A DNA stretch of 63,846 nucleotides, from contig CAIVQA010000060.1 of NCBI GenBank assembly GCA_903907935.1, positions 1 to 63,846 on the forward strand, given 5' to 3'. This stretch comes from an uncultured Francisellaceae bacterium (GTDB lineage: Bacteria > Pseudomonadota > Gammaproteobacteria > UBA6186 > Azoamicaceae). Position 1 is the stretch's first letter. Every line of letters begins with the position of its first letter. The translations under genes were made by a program, and so were the position numbers. Below, piece by piece: positions 45,901 through 54,019 of this stretch. Below the pieces are notes generated by a model. That model searched no databases and had not been told where the DNA came from. It was given only the letters and a program-made list of their open reading frames with translations.

Positions 45901-46503
45901 ATGAAACTCATATTAAAATTTATTGGTTTATTATGCATAGTCAATACGGTTTTTTTGTTTTCACCACCACTTACAGCATCACCAGATAATCAAGAAGTAT
46001 TAAAAAAGCTTGTTACTGATGGGGTGATGTTTTCGTTTAATGCTGAACCAGAAAAAGCAATTCCTTTGTTTAATAAAGCATTAGAATTATCTCCTAATAA
46101 TAAATGGATACTTAAACCTAGGGCTGAAGCATATAGAAAAATTGGGGACAATAAAAAAGCTCTAGCCGATTACAAGAAGATAATAGACTTAGCTCAAACA
46201 AAGGCTGAAAAACACTATGAAACTGGGAGAATGTATTGGGCATATAAAAAACATGAAACGGTATTAATGGAGTTTGATAAAGCTATAAATTTGGATAAAT
46301 TAAATGCGAATTATTTTCATTGTAGGGGAATAATAAAGACTATACTTGGTTATTATGAAGAATCTATTCAAGATTACTCTAAGGCTATAAAACTAGATCC
46401 AAATGATAAAGAACATTATTTGTTTAGAGCAATAGCTTATCGTAAGCTAAACAAGATAAAAGAAGCTATGTTGGACGAAGAAATGGTAAAGAAATTATAT
46501 TGA
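45901..46503 (+). CDS. Secreted TPR-repeat protein
   Basis: 200 residues from ATG 45901, chosen because GGAGGA lies 13 bases upstream and a signal peptide starts at this Met (MKLILKFIGLLCIVNTVFLF, cleavage near PPLTAS). The mature part has four to five tetratricopeptide repeats (AIPLFNKALELSPNNKW; ESIQDYSKAIKLDPNDKEHY). TPRs mediate protein contacts; location is periplasmic or exported. The gene follows the immunity gene by 28 bases and may belong to the toxin operon, but a direct role is not shown. Confidence 0.78.
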   Translation: MKLILKFIGLLCIVNTVFLFSPPLTASPDNQEVLKKLVTDGVMFSFNAEPEKAIPLFNKALELSPNNKWILKPRAEAYRKIGDNKKALADYKKIIDLAQTKAEKHYETGRMYWAYKKHETVLMEFDKAINLDKLNANYFHCRGIIKTILGYYEESIQDYSKAIKLDPNDKEHYLFRAIAYRKLNKIKEAMLDEEMVKKLY

Positions 46504-46512
46504 TAGCGATGA

Positions 46513-46734
46513 AACAGGAAATTATGTACGAGAGCGTCAAGTAATGCGAAGATTTTATACATTGTATCTAAAAAATTAGCACAATATTTAGATATACTAG
46601 AAAAAATAGTGCAAGCAAAATCGAACCCAGAAATAAATCAAAATACACTTAAGATTTATCATCAAAAAGCAGTAGCTATAGAAAAATATATTAATGAAAA
46701 AATAACTATGTTCCAGACAATTGATAATATTTGA
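46513..46734 (+). pseudogene. Gene remnant after the TPR gene
   Basis: Within the 355-base gap 46504-46858 one frame is open for 73 codons with protein-like helical composition (YIVSKKLAQYLDILEKIVQA, then NTLKIYHQKAVAIEKYI) but has no start codon near its beginning. A different frame continues the TPR gene for about 20 codons past its stop. It looks like the tail of a decayed gene, perhaps a lost component of the toxin island. I do not recognise a family. Confidence 0.4.
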
Positions 46735-46858
46735 AGAGTATTTACCTGAATGAATATTCACTTGAAACCGAAATCATGTAAATTAATTGATGAAATTATT
46801 CTAGATATTTTGTAAACTGGTAAGATATATTTATTATTTAAGAGAGAGCTTATTTAAT

Positions 46859-47512
46859 ATGCTTGGCCCAGATCCAGAAAAACCTTATCCATTCGAAAAT
46901 CTTAATTATGTATTAGATAATTTAAAAAGAACGGTATTTTTAAAACATATTATAACTAGAAAAAATATTATAGTAGGTGATTATACTTATTATGATCATC
47001 CGATTAATCCTAATAATTTTGAAAATGAAAATGTTCTTTATCATTATGATTCTTCACCAGAGAAATTAATTATTGGTAAATTTTGTGCTATTGCTGCTGA
47101 TGTCAAATTTATCATGGCTAGTGCTAACCATAAATTAGATGGATTTTCTACTTATCCATTTGGTATTTTTGGGTGTGGTTGGGAAAAAGAAAATGATTTA
47201 TCTTTGCTTCCAAATAAAGGAGATACCATTGTAGGTAACGATATATGGTTTGGTTATGGTGCTACTATAATGCCAGCCGTGACTATTGGTGATGGAGCAG
47301 TTGTTGCATCTAAAAGTGTAGTAACTAAAAATGTTCCACCATACGCTATTGTTGGTGGTAATCCTGCGCGGATATTAAAAATGCGTTTTAACGAAGATAT
47401 AATTAAAAAATTGTTAGAAATTAAGTGGTGGAATTGGGATGTTGAAAAAATTACTAAAAATATTAAATATATTATAAATAATGATCTTGAGTTATTAATC
47501 AGATTATCTTAA
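46859..47512 (+). CDS. CatB/Vat-type acetyltransferase (left-handed beta helix)
   Basis: 217 residues of hexapeptide-repeat fold. The family pattern is clear: [20 protein letters not shown] (with the catalytic-type His at about residue 86), [40 protein letters not shown] and [10 protein letters not shown]. Relatives acetylate chloramphenicol or streptogramins with acetyl-CoA, but many related proteins have other acceptors, so resistance is only a possibility. GAGAGAG precedes the ATG. It is the last gene of the accessory island before the AddA-like helicase. Confidence 0.86.
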   Translation: MLGPDPEKPYPFENLNYVLDNLKRTVFLKHIITRKNIIVGDYTYYDHPINPNNFENENVLYHYDSSPEKLIIGKFCAIAADVKFIMASANHKLDGFSTYPFGIFGCGWEKENDLSLLPNKGDTIVGNDIWFGYGATIMPAVTIGDGAVVASKSVVTKNVPPYAIVGGNPARILKMRFNEDIIKKLLEIKWWNWDVEKITKNIKYIINNDLELLIRLS

Positions 47513-47564
47513 ATCGTGTAAATGCACAGTTTAACTGTGTTGGAAGCAGCTCAAACCGCCTGTT

Positions 47565-47761
47565 AGGAACGTGCACTCCATAAGCTTCCACATTTTGTCT
47601 CGCGCCATCCTGGCGTTCGCCCTACGGGCGCGCTGAGGCGCGACAAAAATGTCTATCCTGACATTTTTTGAAATTGATCAGGTTAACTTTTCACGCTATT
47701 TCTAATTCAACTACCTGGTCAATTTACCATAAATGTTACAGCTTATGGAGTGCACGTTCCT
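47565..47761. repeat. Palindromic element, family 3, copy 3, with nested insert
   Basis: Outer arms AGGAACGTGCACTCCATAAG and its exact complement CTTATGGAGTGCACGTTCCT. The core shares AAATTGATCAGGTTAACTTT and ACTACCTGGTCAATTTACC with the other two copies but is interrupted at 47598-47670 by a family 4 block. The element fills most of the 341-base gap before the AddA-like gene. Just upstream, CAGCTCAAACC at 47549-47559 is one base away from the complement of the GTTTGAGC box of family 1. Confidence 0.88.
47598..47670. repeat. Nested palindromic insert (family 4), copy 2
   Basis: 73 bases with CTCGCGCCATCCTGGCG, GCCCTACGGGC and AAAAATGTCTATCCTGACAT, in reverse orientation to the copy at 8605-8680. 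ATTTTG (47592-47597) before it and TTTTTG at its end suggest a short target duplication. Confidence 0.78.
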
Positions 47762-47801
47762 TAGCTTGTTGTCAAACATTGATATTTTTATAAATATATT
47801 G

Positions 47802-47842
47802 TATATAACTACAAAAAAGTTATACTTTTATGTAGTTATATA
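47802..47842 (+). promoter_or_regulatory. Long hairpin just before the AddA-like start codon
   Basis: TATATAACTACA and TGTAGTTATATA pair perfectly and continue inward as AAAAGT/ACTTTT around a TAT loop, giving about 19 base pairs with one mismatch. It ends 11 bases before the ATG at 47854, where a ribosome binding site should be; none is visible. It could control translation, or be an operator. Confidence 0.6.
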
Positions 47843-47853
47843 TTATTTAGTTC

Positions 47854-50625
47854 ATGTTAACCGACGAAATCACCAGACAAATAGCAATTCAACCAGATCA
47901 ATCATTTATTGTTCAAGCTCCTGCTGGTTCTGGTAAAACTTCCCTATTAGTTAAACGTTTTATAAATTTATTGGCAATTTGTAATGAGCCAGAAGAGTGT
48001 TTAGCAATAACTTTTACTAAAAAAGCAGCTTTTGAAATGCGGCATCGAGTTTTACAAGCAATAGAACAAGAAGTATTAGCCAAAGATCAGTCTATTAAAA
48101 ATAAAAATCATAATAATATATACACTCAAGTACTTTCCGATCCTAATAGATTAAAAATTTTAACTATAGATGCATTTTGTGCGAGTTTAACTCAAAAAAT
48201 GCCAATTATGTCTAGGCTTGGGGTAAATTTAAATGTGGTAGAAGATCCAGAAAAACTATATTTAAAAGCAGTAGATCAATTATTAAAAACTACCTATAGT
48301 TCTGAGCCTCAATCTAATAATTTAATAAAAATATTAAACTATTTAAATAATGACCATAAAACTATAAAAAATTTATTGATTGATATGTTAGCTAAACGCG
48401 AACAATGGTTACCACTAATTGTGCCTATTAAAGATAATTTAGATCTAAAAGAAATTTTAGAGAATAACTTAAAATTAGCCATAGAAGATCTTTTAAAAGA
48501 CATATTAAATTATTTACCTAATAAGTATACGCAGAATAAAATTATAGATTTTGCTAAATTAGCTGCTAATAATATAAAAAAAAATAATATCACCAATAAT
48601 ATTGTTTATTGTCAAAATTTAACTAATTTTTGGCCAGAAGCTACTATTGTTGATCTTCCAATATGGCGCGGTTTAGCCGAATTATTATTGAATAAAAATG
48701 GCGATCCAAGGCGCCAGGTAAATGTTAATCAAGGATTTTTATCAGCAAGCAGTCTAAAAAATTCCGAAGAAAAAAAATTAGCTGCAGAATTAAAACGTAG
48801 CATGCAAGAATTATTAGAAGATTTGAGTGAACATCAAGGTTCTTTTTTAAAAAAATTGCAACAAATTACTATTTTGCCAGATTTAAATTATTCTGCAGAA
48901 AATTGGGATTTTTTACAAAGCATATTTTATTTGTTGCCAGAATTAGTTGCTCATTTAATGGTGGTGTTTCAAGAAGAACAACAAGTGGATTTTACTCAAA
49001 TAGCGATAGCAGCCCTGCAATCATTAGGAGCCCAGCAAGAACCAACTGATTTAGCACTTTTTATGGATTATAAACTTAATCATATTTTAGTAGATGAATT
49101 TCAAGATACATCAATATTACAATTTAATTTATTAGAAAAATTAGTGGCTAATTGGCAGATTAATGATGGTAGAACTATTTTTTTAGTTGGAGACCCTATG
49201 CAATCTATTTATAGATTTCGTCAGGCAGATGTTGGTTTGTTTTTAAAGGTACAAAAATATGGTATAGCTAATATTAAATTAAAAAATTTATATTTAAAAA
49301 CTAATTTTAGATCTACAAATACTATAGTAAACAACTTAAATAAATTATTTACCAATATTTTTCCCGTTAATAATGATATAACGTTGGGAGGGATTTCTTA
49401 TAGCAAAGCAGAGGCTAATAATCTTAGTTCTTATAATACTAATAGTAAAGTACAATTTTTTTTAGCAGAAAATAGTAAAATAGAAGCAGAAAATATTGTT
49501 ACATTGATCAAAAAAACAAAGCAAGAAAATGTTAATCATACCGTAGCAGTTTTGGTGCGAGCAAAGTTGCATGCAAATCATATTATAGAGGCATTAAGGC
49601 GTCATAATATTAAATTTCAAGCTACCGATATAGAGCCATTATCTAGTAAAGCAGTTATATGTGATTTAATTTCTTTAACAAGAGCAATTTTACATGTGCA
49701 TGATGTTATTGCTTGGTTAGCATTGTTAAGAGGTCCTTTAGTTGGGTTAAAATTAGTAGATCTACATGCTTTATGCGAATCATCAATAAATCCATTATTT
49801 ATGGAGTTACAAAATTATAAAAATAATGATCTATTATCTAAAGACGCTAAATTAAGACTCAATTATATTTTGCCAATTTTATTTAATGCCATAGAACAAA
49901 GAGAAAACACGTCAAATTTATCAAAATTAATAAAAAAAACTTATATTGCTTTAGGTGGGTATTTATTATTAAATCAAGAAGAAGTAGGTTTAGTTGAAGA
50001 TTTTTTTCATGCGTTATTAAAAATAAAAAATGTAACCGATGTTAGCATTATAGAAGAATTAATGAATGAACAATTTGTTTCTGATTGTAGATCGACGATG
50101 GATCTAGATAGTATCCAATTAATGACAATTCATAAAGCTAAAGGATTAGAATTTGATACAGTAATTTTGCCTGGGTTAGCTAGAAAAACTTTATTCTCCA
50201 AAAAACAGCTATTATTATGGGAACAACGATCTATCACTAATATTGATGTTAGTAAATCTTGTTTACTTTTTGCCACTATAAAATCTATTAATTCGCAAAA
50301 TAATAATTCTATTTATGATTTTATGAAGTATTCAGAAGAAGAGCGTGAATTATATGAGGAACAAAGATTATTGTATGTTGCTATCACTCGTGCAAGAAAA
50401 AATTTTTATGGATTTAGTTATAAAAAATCTAGTAAGGTTAATGGTTCTAAAAATTTTTTCAAAATTTTAGAGCCGTATGTAGAGTTTGAACAATTATTAT
50501 CTTTAGAAAGTAAAGAGAGTAGTAATACTGTTATTGTTTTACGTAGAATTCCTAGTTCTTGGTACGAGAAAAAAGAATGCCCAAGCTCCGCTATAGCGGC
50601 GGAGCAAGGCACCCAATTATTTTAA
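47854..50625 (+). CDS. AddA-like UvrD/Rep-family helicase
   Basis: 923-residue superfamily 1 DNA helicase. Walker A APAGSGKTSLLVKRF (about residue 22), motif Ia TFTKKAAFEMRHR, Walker B LVDEFQDTS (about 412), motif III VGDPMQSIYRFRQAD, motif V MTIHKAKGLEFDTVILPG and motif VI LLYVAITRARK are all intact. It lacks the C-terminal nuclease domain of Bacillus AddA, so the AddB-like protein at 21444 may provide the only nuclease. They probably act together in recombinational repair of double-strand breaks. The last 15 codons contain a GC-rich palindrome (GCTCCGC...GCGGAGC, 50585-50605) unlike the rest of the gene, suggesting an altered C-terminus. Confidence 0.9.
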   Translation: MLTDEITRQIAIQPDQSFIVQAPAGSGKTSLLVKRFINLLAICNEPEECLAITFTKKAAFEMRHRVLQAIEQEVLAKDQSIKNKNHNNIYTQVLSDPNRLKILTIDAFCASLTQKMPIMSRLGVNLNVVEDPEKLYLKAVDQLLKTTYSSEPQSNNLIKILNYLNNDHKTIKNLLIDMLAKREQWLPLIVPIKDNLDLKEILENNLKLAIEDLLKDILNYLPNKYTQNKIIDFAKLAANNIKKNNITNNIVYCQNLTNFWPEATIVDLPIWRGLAELLLNKNGDPRRQVNVNQGFLSASSLKNSEEKKLAAELKRSMQELLEDLSEHQGSFLKKLQQITILPDLNYSAENWDFLQSIFYLLPELVAHLMVVFQEEQQVDFTQIAIAALQSLGAQQEPTDLALFMDYKLNHILVDEFQDTSILQFNLLEKLVANWQINDGRTIFLVGDPMQSIYRFRQADVGLFLKVQKYGIANIKLKNLYLKTNFRSTNTIVNNLNKLFTNIFPVNNDITLGGISYSKAEANNLSSYNTNSKVQFFLAENSKIEAENIVTLIKKTKQENVNHTVAVLVRAKLHANHIIEALRRHNIKFQATDIEPLSSKAVICDLISLTRAILHVHDVIAWLALLRGPLVGLKLVDLHALCESSINPLFMELQNYKNNDLLSKDAKLRLNYILPILFNAIEQRENTSNLSKLIKKTYIALGGYLLLNQEEVGLVEDFFHALLKIKNVTDVSIIEELMNEQFVSDCRSTMDLDSIQLMTIHKAKGLEFDTVILPGLARKTLFSKKQLLLWEQRSITNIDVSKSCLLFATIKSINSQNNNSIYDFMKYSEEERELYEEQRLLYVAITRARKNFYGFSYKKSSKVNGSKNFFKILEPYVEFEQLLSLESKESSNTVIVLRRIPSSWYEKKECPSSAIAAEQGTQLF

Positions 50626-50658
50626 ACATTTGTCTAGAACAACAATATACGCTGATTT

Positions 50659-50994
50659 TTATTGCACCGATGTAGAAGATGGCTTATAAGGAGTAGCGGC
50701 ATTACTTCCAGGTGTAGTTGTTGTTTTAGCTGATTTAGTTGATCTAGCAGGTTTAGCTGCTTTAGGTTTAGATGCCTTAGCTTTACGTGCAGCCTCACGT
50801 TTTTCTTTGTTGGCTTTACGTAGTTCACGCATTTTTTCAAATTTAGTTTTTTCTGGTGTTGGTTTTTGATTATTAACTTCGGTAGCTTTTGTATTATCAT
50901 CGGTTGCACTATATAAATCAAAGGCCTGCACAGAAGTACTTAAAAATAATCCAGCACTTATTGCAACTATTGCTAATGTGGGTTTATTAATCAT
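50659..50994 (-). CDS. Small secreted Lys/Ala-rich protein
   Basis: 111 residues with a clear Sec signal peptide (MINKPTLAIVAISAGLFLST, cleavage after VQA). The mature part is strongly basic (RKANKEKREAARKAKASKPK) and disordered-looking, with a Ser/Thr-rich tail; the composition recalls histone-H1-like proteins. GAGGA lies 7 bases upstream of the ATG. Its signal-peptide DNA shares about 38 identical bases with the next gene upstream on the same strand, whose mature region is unrelated. Function unknown; periplasmic or exported. Confidence 0.72.
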   Translation of the reverse strand: MINKPTLAIVAISAGLFLSTSVQAFDLYSATDDNTKATEVNNQKPTPEKTKFEKMRELRKANKEKREAARKAKASKPKAAKPARSTKSAKTTTTPGSNAATPYKPSSTSVQ

Positions 50995-51163
50995 AACTTT
51001 ATCCTCGTTATATTGTTATTGTAGCTATATAAATTAAAGTATAGATTAAAATTTTAATTTATGGAAAATGAGTGATGATCTGAATTAATTATTAAGATAA
51101 TCCCCACCTATTACTATTTATGAAATTAAAAGTAGTAGATGAGGATCTAAAAAACGACAATTA

Positions 51164-51445
51164 TTAATTGCCAGTACTGCCACTAGCATTAGGATCTAAT
51201 GGATTTGCAGGAGTTGTACTGGTTGGAGTATTTCCTGAATTTTTACCAACTTTTGGTGGAGTAGAAGTTGGTCCAGCAGCAGGAGTTGTTGTAGGTGTGC
51301 CAGAAGCAGTAGCAGGAGTAGTAGTACTGCCACTAGTAGTAGGATCTGATGGTGTGCTACCGGTAGCACCACTACCTGCGTAGGCAGCAGAACTTAAAAA
51401 TAATCCAGCACTTATTGCAACTATTGCTATAGGGTTTTTAATCAT
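51164..51445 (-). CDS. Small secreted Gly/Ser/Thr/Pro-rich protein
   Basis: 93 residues. Signal peptide MIKNPIAIVAISAGLFLSSA with cleavage after AYA; the mature region is low-complexity Gly, Ser, Thr and Pro with no charged core (for example SGSTTTPATASGTPTTTPAA). It shares its leader with the neighbouring Lys/Ala-rich protein but not its mature sequence. GGAA precedes the ATG. It may be a surface or periplasmic filler protein; no family recognised. Confidence 0.7.
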   Translation of the reverse strand: MIKNPIAIVAISAGLFLSSAAYAGSGATGSTPSDPTTSGSTTTPATASGTPTTTPAAGPTSTPPKVGKNSGNTPTSTTPANPLDPNASGSTGN

Positions 51446-51581
51446 GGCTTCATTCCTTCTTTAATTACTTTATTACTTTTTAATCATAGTTAATATAAAA
51501 TTTTTATAAACATATAACCGACACAAGTCAAGTACAAACTTCATTATAAACTAAATATTTATATTTTTAAAAACATTTATC

Positions 51582-52229
51582 TTATGCTTGCTGAGTGGTC
51601 GATTGACTTTGGCTATAAAGATATTCCGCGCAATGTAAAAAAGTATTTTTTTTAAAAAATAATTGTAATCTAGAACCACCAAGTTGTTTCCATAAAACTG
51701 CAGAGCGAATGCCAGCTAATAGTAAAGCTCTAGTTTTGTTGGCAATGTTGGGATTAGCTAAATAACATTGTGATCCGGTAACTTGAATTCTAAAGGTAAA
51801 TGTACTTAAAGTATCTATATATGTGCTAGCTAAATTTGCCATTACATTATCATGAACAAGTGAAAATAAATTAACTTGCATGTTAGCTCTATTTATACCG
51901 GCTTTTATTATGTTCATAAGATCTGGTTTTTTAGTTAATTTATTTTCTAAATATAATAAAGAAAAAACATATCTAGCTACTTCAATATCTTTTTGATCAA
52001 TATTTTTTAAAAAAGCTATTAACGATTGTAACCCTAGAGATAATTTAGTTAAATTTTGATAAATATCTATAGTAGAAGTGGAATTTACTTTTAGTAAGCT
52101 GTATATAGAGGTTTCAAATGGCTCATGGTCGCATTTACCTTTCCAGGCTAGTTGTTTTACTAGCGCAGAAGCTTGGAATATTCCACAAAGGGCTATGGTT
52201 TTATTATTATATTCTGGATTATTATTCAT
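51582..52229 (-). CDS. hflD: HflD-like protein
   Basis: 215 residues, matching E. coli HflD (213). The conserved C-terminal stretch NKTRALLLAGIRSAVLWKQL is the most recognisable part. HflD is a peripheral inner-membrane protein known from lambda lysogenisation control; its cellular role is unclear. The usual neighbour mnmA lies upstream on the same strand, though here a palindromic element separates them. The ribosome binding site (GGAGAG) is provided by the outer arm of that element. Confidence 0.88.
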   Translation of the reverse strand: MNNNPEYNNKTIALCGIFQASALVKQLAWKGKCDHEPFETSIYSLLKVNSTSTIDIYQNLTKLSLGLQSLIAFLKNIDQKDIEVARYVFSLLYLENKLTKKPDLMNIIKAGINRANMQVNLFSLVHDNVMANLASTYIDTLSTFTFRIQVTGSQCYLANPNIANKTRALLLAGIRSAVLWKQLGGSRLQLFFKKNTFLHCAEYLYSQSQSTTQQA

Positions 52230-52230
52230 A

Positions 52231-52380
52231 ATATACTCTCCACTAATGAGTTTTCGGTGCTCTAAAAAACAAGGAGTGTTGTTTGAGCCTCTTTGGATTC
52301 TAGTTGCTCCTTACTTTGCGAAAGGCGAGTTTCACGACTTGTTTTTTAGAGCACCGAAAACTCATTAACTGAGAGTATAT
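52231..52380. repeat. Palindromic element, family 1 subtype A, between mnmA and hflD
   Basis: Left ATATACTCTCCACTAATGAG and right CTCATTAACTGAGAGTATAT are complementary except for three positions, enclosing the standard TTTTCGGTGCTCTAAAAAAC stem and core AAGGAGTGTTGTTTGAGCC...CGAAAGGCGAGTTTCACGAC. On the minus strand the distal arm contains the GGAGAG of hflD, which would be base-paired with CUCUC in the proximal arm. Confidence 0.9.
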
Positions 52381-52384
52381 AATC

Positions 52385-53494
52385 TTAAATGATTGCTTGC
52401 TCAATAGTAGCCCCTCCCAAACAATAATCTTGTTGATAGAATACCACAAATTGTCCTGGAGTAATTGCACGTTGTTCTTTTTCAAAAATTACTAATAATT
52501 CATTTGATTTATTGTTATAACTTGTTTGAATATAACATTTTTGTGGTTCTTGGCGATAGCGTATTTTTGCTGAAATATTTAAAAAAGATTCTGGATCTTT
52601 ATTATTAATCCAATTGCAGTTAATAGCACGTAATTTTTTAGCAAATAGGTTACTATTAATTTTACCTGTAGCTACAACTAATTGGTTATTATTTAGATCT
52701 TTATTGATCACATACCAGGGATTATGAGTACCTAAATATTTTGCTTGTCCGCCGATATGTAATCCTTTACGTTGGCCAATTGTATAATACATTAATCCAT
52801 CATGCTTACCTATAACATTACCGGTTTCGGTAACTATTAATCCAGGCTTACTTGGTAAATAATTTTTTAAAAAATTATTAAATTTACGTTCTCCAATAAA
52901 ACAAATACCAGTACTATCTTTTTTACCATAATTATTAAAACCAGCTTCTTTAGCAATCTTTCTAACCATTGGTTTAGTTAATTCTCCTAAAGGAAATAAA
53001 GAATACTTTAATTGTTCTTGTGTTAAAGCATGTAAAAAATAACTTTGATCTTTATTTTGATCTATAGCAGCTAATAAATAATTTTCATTATTTTGTCTAT
53101 AAATTCTAGCATAATGTCCAGTTGCAATAAAATCAGCCTGTAGTTTTTTGGCATATTCTAGAAATACTTTGAATTTAATTTCTTTGTTGCATAAAACGTC
53201 AGGGTTAGGAGTCCTACCAGCTTGGTATTCTTCTAGGAAGATCTTAAATACTTTATCCCAATATTCAGCAGAAAAATTTACTTTATATAATTCTATATTT
53301 AATTGGTCACATATTTTTTGAGCATCATTTAGGTCTTTAGTGGCGCTGCAATAATTAGTAGAAGGATCATCATCTTCTTCCCAATTTTTCATAAACATGC
53401 CAGCGACCTTAAATCCTTGTTGCTTTAGGATAAGTGCTGCTACCGAGGAATCTACCCCGCCAGACATGCCAACTATTACTGATTTGTTAACCAT
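52385..53494 (-). CDS. mnmA: tRNA-specific 2-thiouridylase MnmA
   Basis: 369 residues. It thiolates uridine 34 of tRNA-Lys, -Glu and -Gln. The PP-loop GMSGGVDSSVAALIL (about residue 9), the first catalytic Cys in NPDVLCNKEIKF (about residue 102), the second in STGICFIGERKF (about residue 200) and TIGQRKGLHIGG (about 240) are all present. Cytoplasmic. It is the first gene of a minus-strand pair with hflD. Confidence 0.95.
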   Translation of the reverse strand: MVNKSVIVGMSGGVDSSVAALILKQQGFKVAGMFMKNWEEDDDPSTNYCSATKDLNDAQKICDQLNIELYKVNFSAEYWDKVFKIFLEEYQAGRTPNPDVLCNKEIKFKVFLEYAKKLQADFIATGHYARIYRQNNENYLLAAIDQNKDQSYFLHALTQEQLKYSLFPLGELTKPMVRKIAKEAGFNNYGKKDSTGICFIGERKFNNFLKNYLPSKPGLIVTETGNVIGKHDGLMYYTIGQRKGLHIGGQAKYLGTHNPWYVINKDLNNNQLVVATGKINSNLFAKKLRAINCNWINNKDPESFLNISAKIRYRQEPQKCYIQTSYNNKSNELLVIFEKEQRAITPGQFVVFYQQDYCLGGATIEQAII

Positions 53495-53549
53495 ACATGT
53501 ACCTTACCACAGCTTATAGGTTAAGGTTTTAATGATAACAATATTTGAT

Positions 53550-53867
53550 TTAATCTTCTAGATCAAGATCTGGCGGTTCAATAGAATTTGCTGGATTATC
53601 CCAGTGTTCTGGGTGGATTACTTCTTCTTTATATTCTAATATATCTTCTTTTGGCAGTTCATATGCACCGGACCAATCTTCTGGTGCTGCTACTTCTATA
53701 GATGGAAATTCATCCCATAAAGAAAAATCTATTTCCTCTATCTGGCCGTCAAAATATTGAATTTCAATCAATTTTTCTTCATCGTCAATAGCAACAATTT
53801 CAAAAATTCCAATTAACTCTGGGTTTCGGTACCATTGTCCAATTACAGGGGTACAATAATTACGCAT
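53550..53867 (-). CDS. Small conserved protein (DUF6763-like)
   Basis: 105 residues from the ATG preceded by GAGGTG nine bases away; a GTG four codons upstream is less likely. The protein is acidic, with CTPVIGQWYRNPELIGIFEI near the start and YFDGQIEEIDFSLWDEF in the middle, typical of a small gammaproteobacterial protein family of unknown function. It lies upstream of mnmA on the same strand with a 55-base gap. No membrane segment or signal. Confidence 0.72.
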   Translation of the reverse strand: MRNYCTPVIGQWYRNPELIGIFEIVAIDDEEKLIEIQYFDGQIEEIDFSLWDEFPSIEVAAPEDWSGAYELPKEDILEYKEEVIHPEHWDNPANSIEPPDLDLED

Positions 53868-53960
53868 AAAAAATTTCACCTCTTTTTATAAATATAGTTC
53901 ATTAATAGGGATAAATATTTGTAATTACTGCTAATATTTATACTGATGTTTACTAAAAAT

Positions 53961-53988
53961 GTAACTGTTTGCCCGGGCGAGCAGTTAC
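53961..53988. repeat. Miniature palindrome related to family 2
   Basis: GTAACTG...CAGTTAC encloses TTTGCCCGGGCGAG. The ends match the outermost bases of the family 2 copy at 27234 (GTAACT, AGCAGTTAC), and the interior keeps GTTTG and GCGAG, reminiscent of the boxes in the full elements. It looks like a deletion derivative. Confidence 0.5.
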
Positions 53989-54019
53989 TTAAAAATTTAG
54001 ATGCTAGGGGTTGTTGATT

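Noticed and set aside
46859..47512. The CatB/Vat-like protein as a firm antibiotic-resistance gene.
   Set aside because: The family includes many acetyltransferases with other acceptors; there is no resistance-cassette context.
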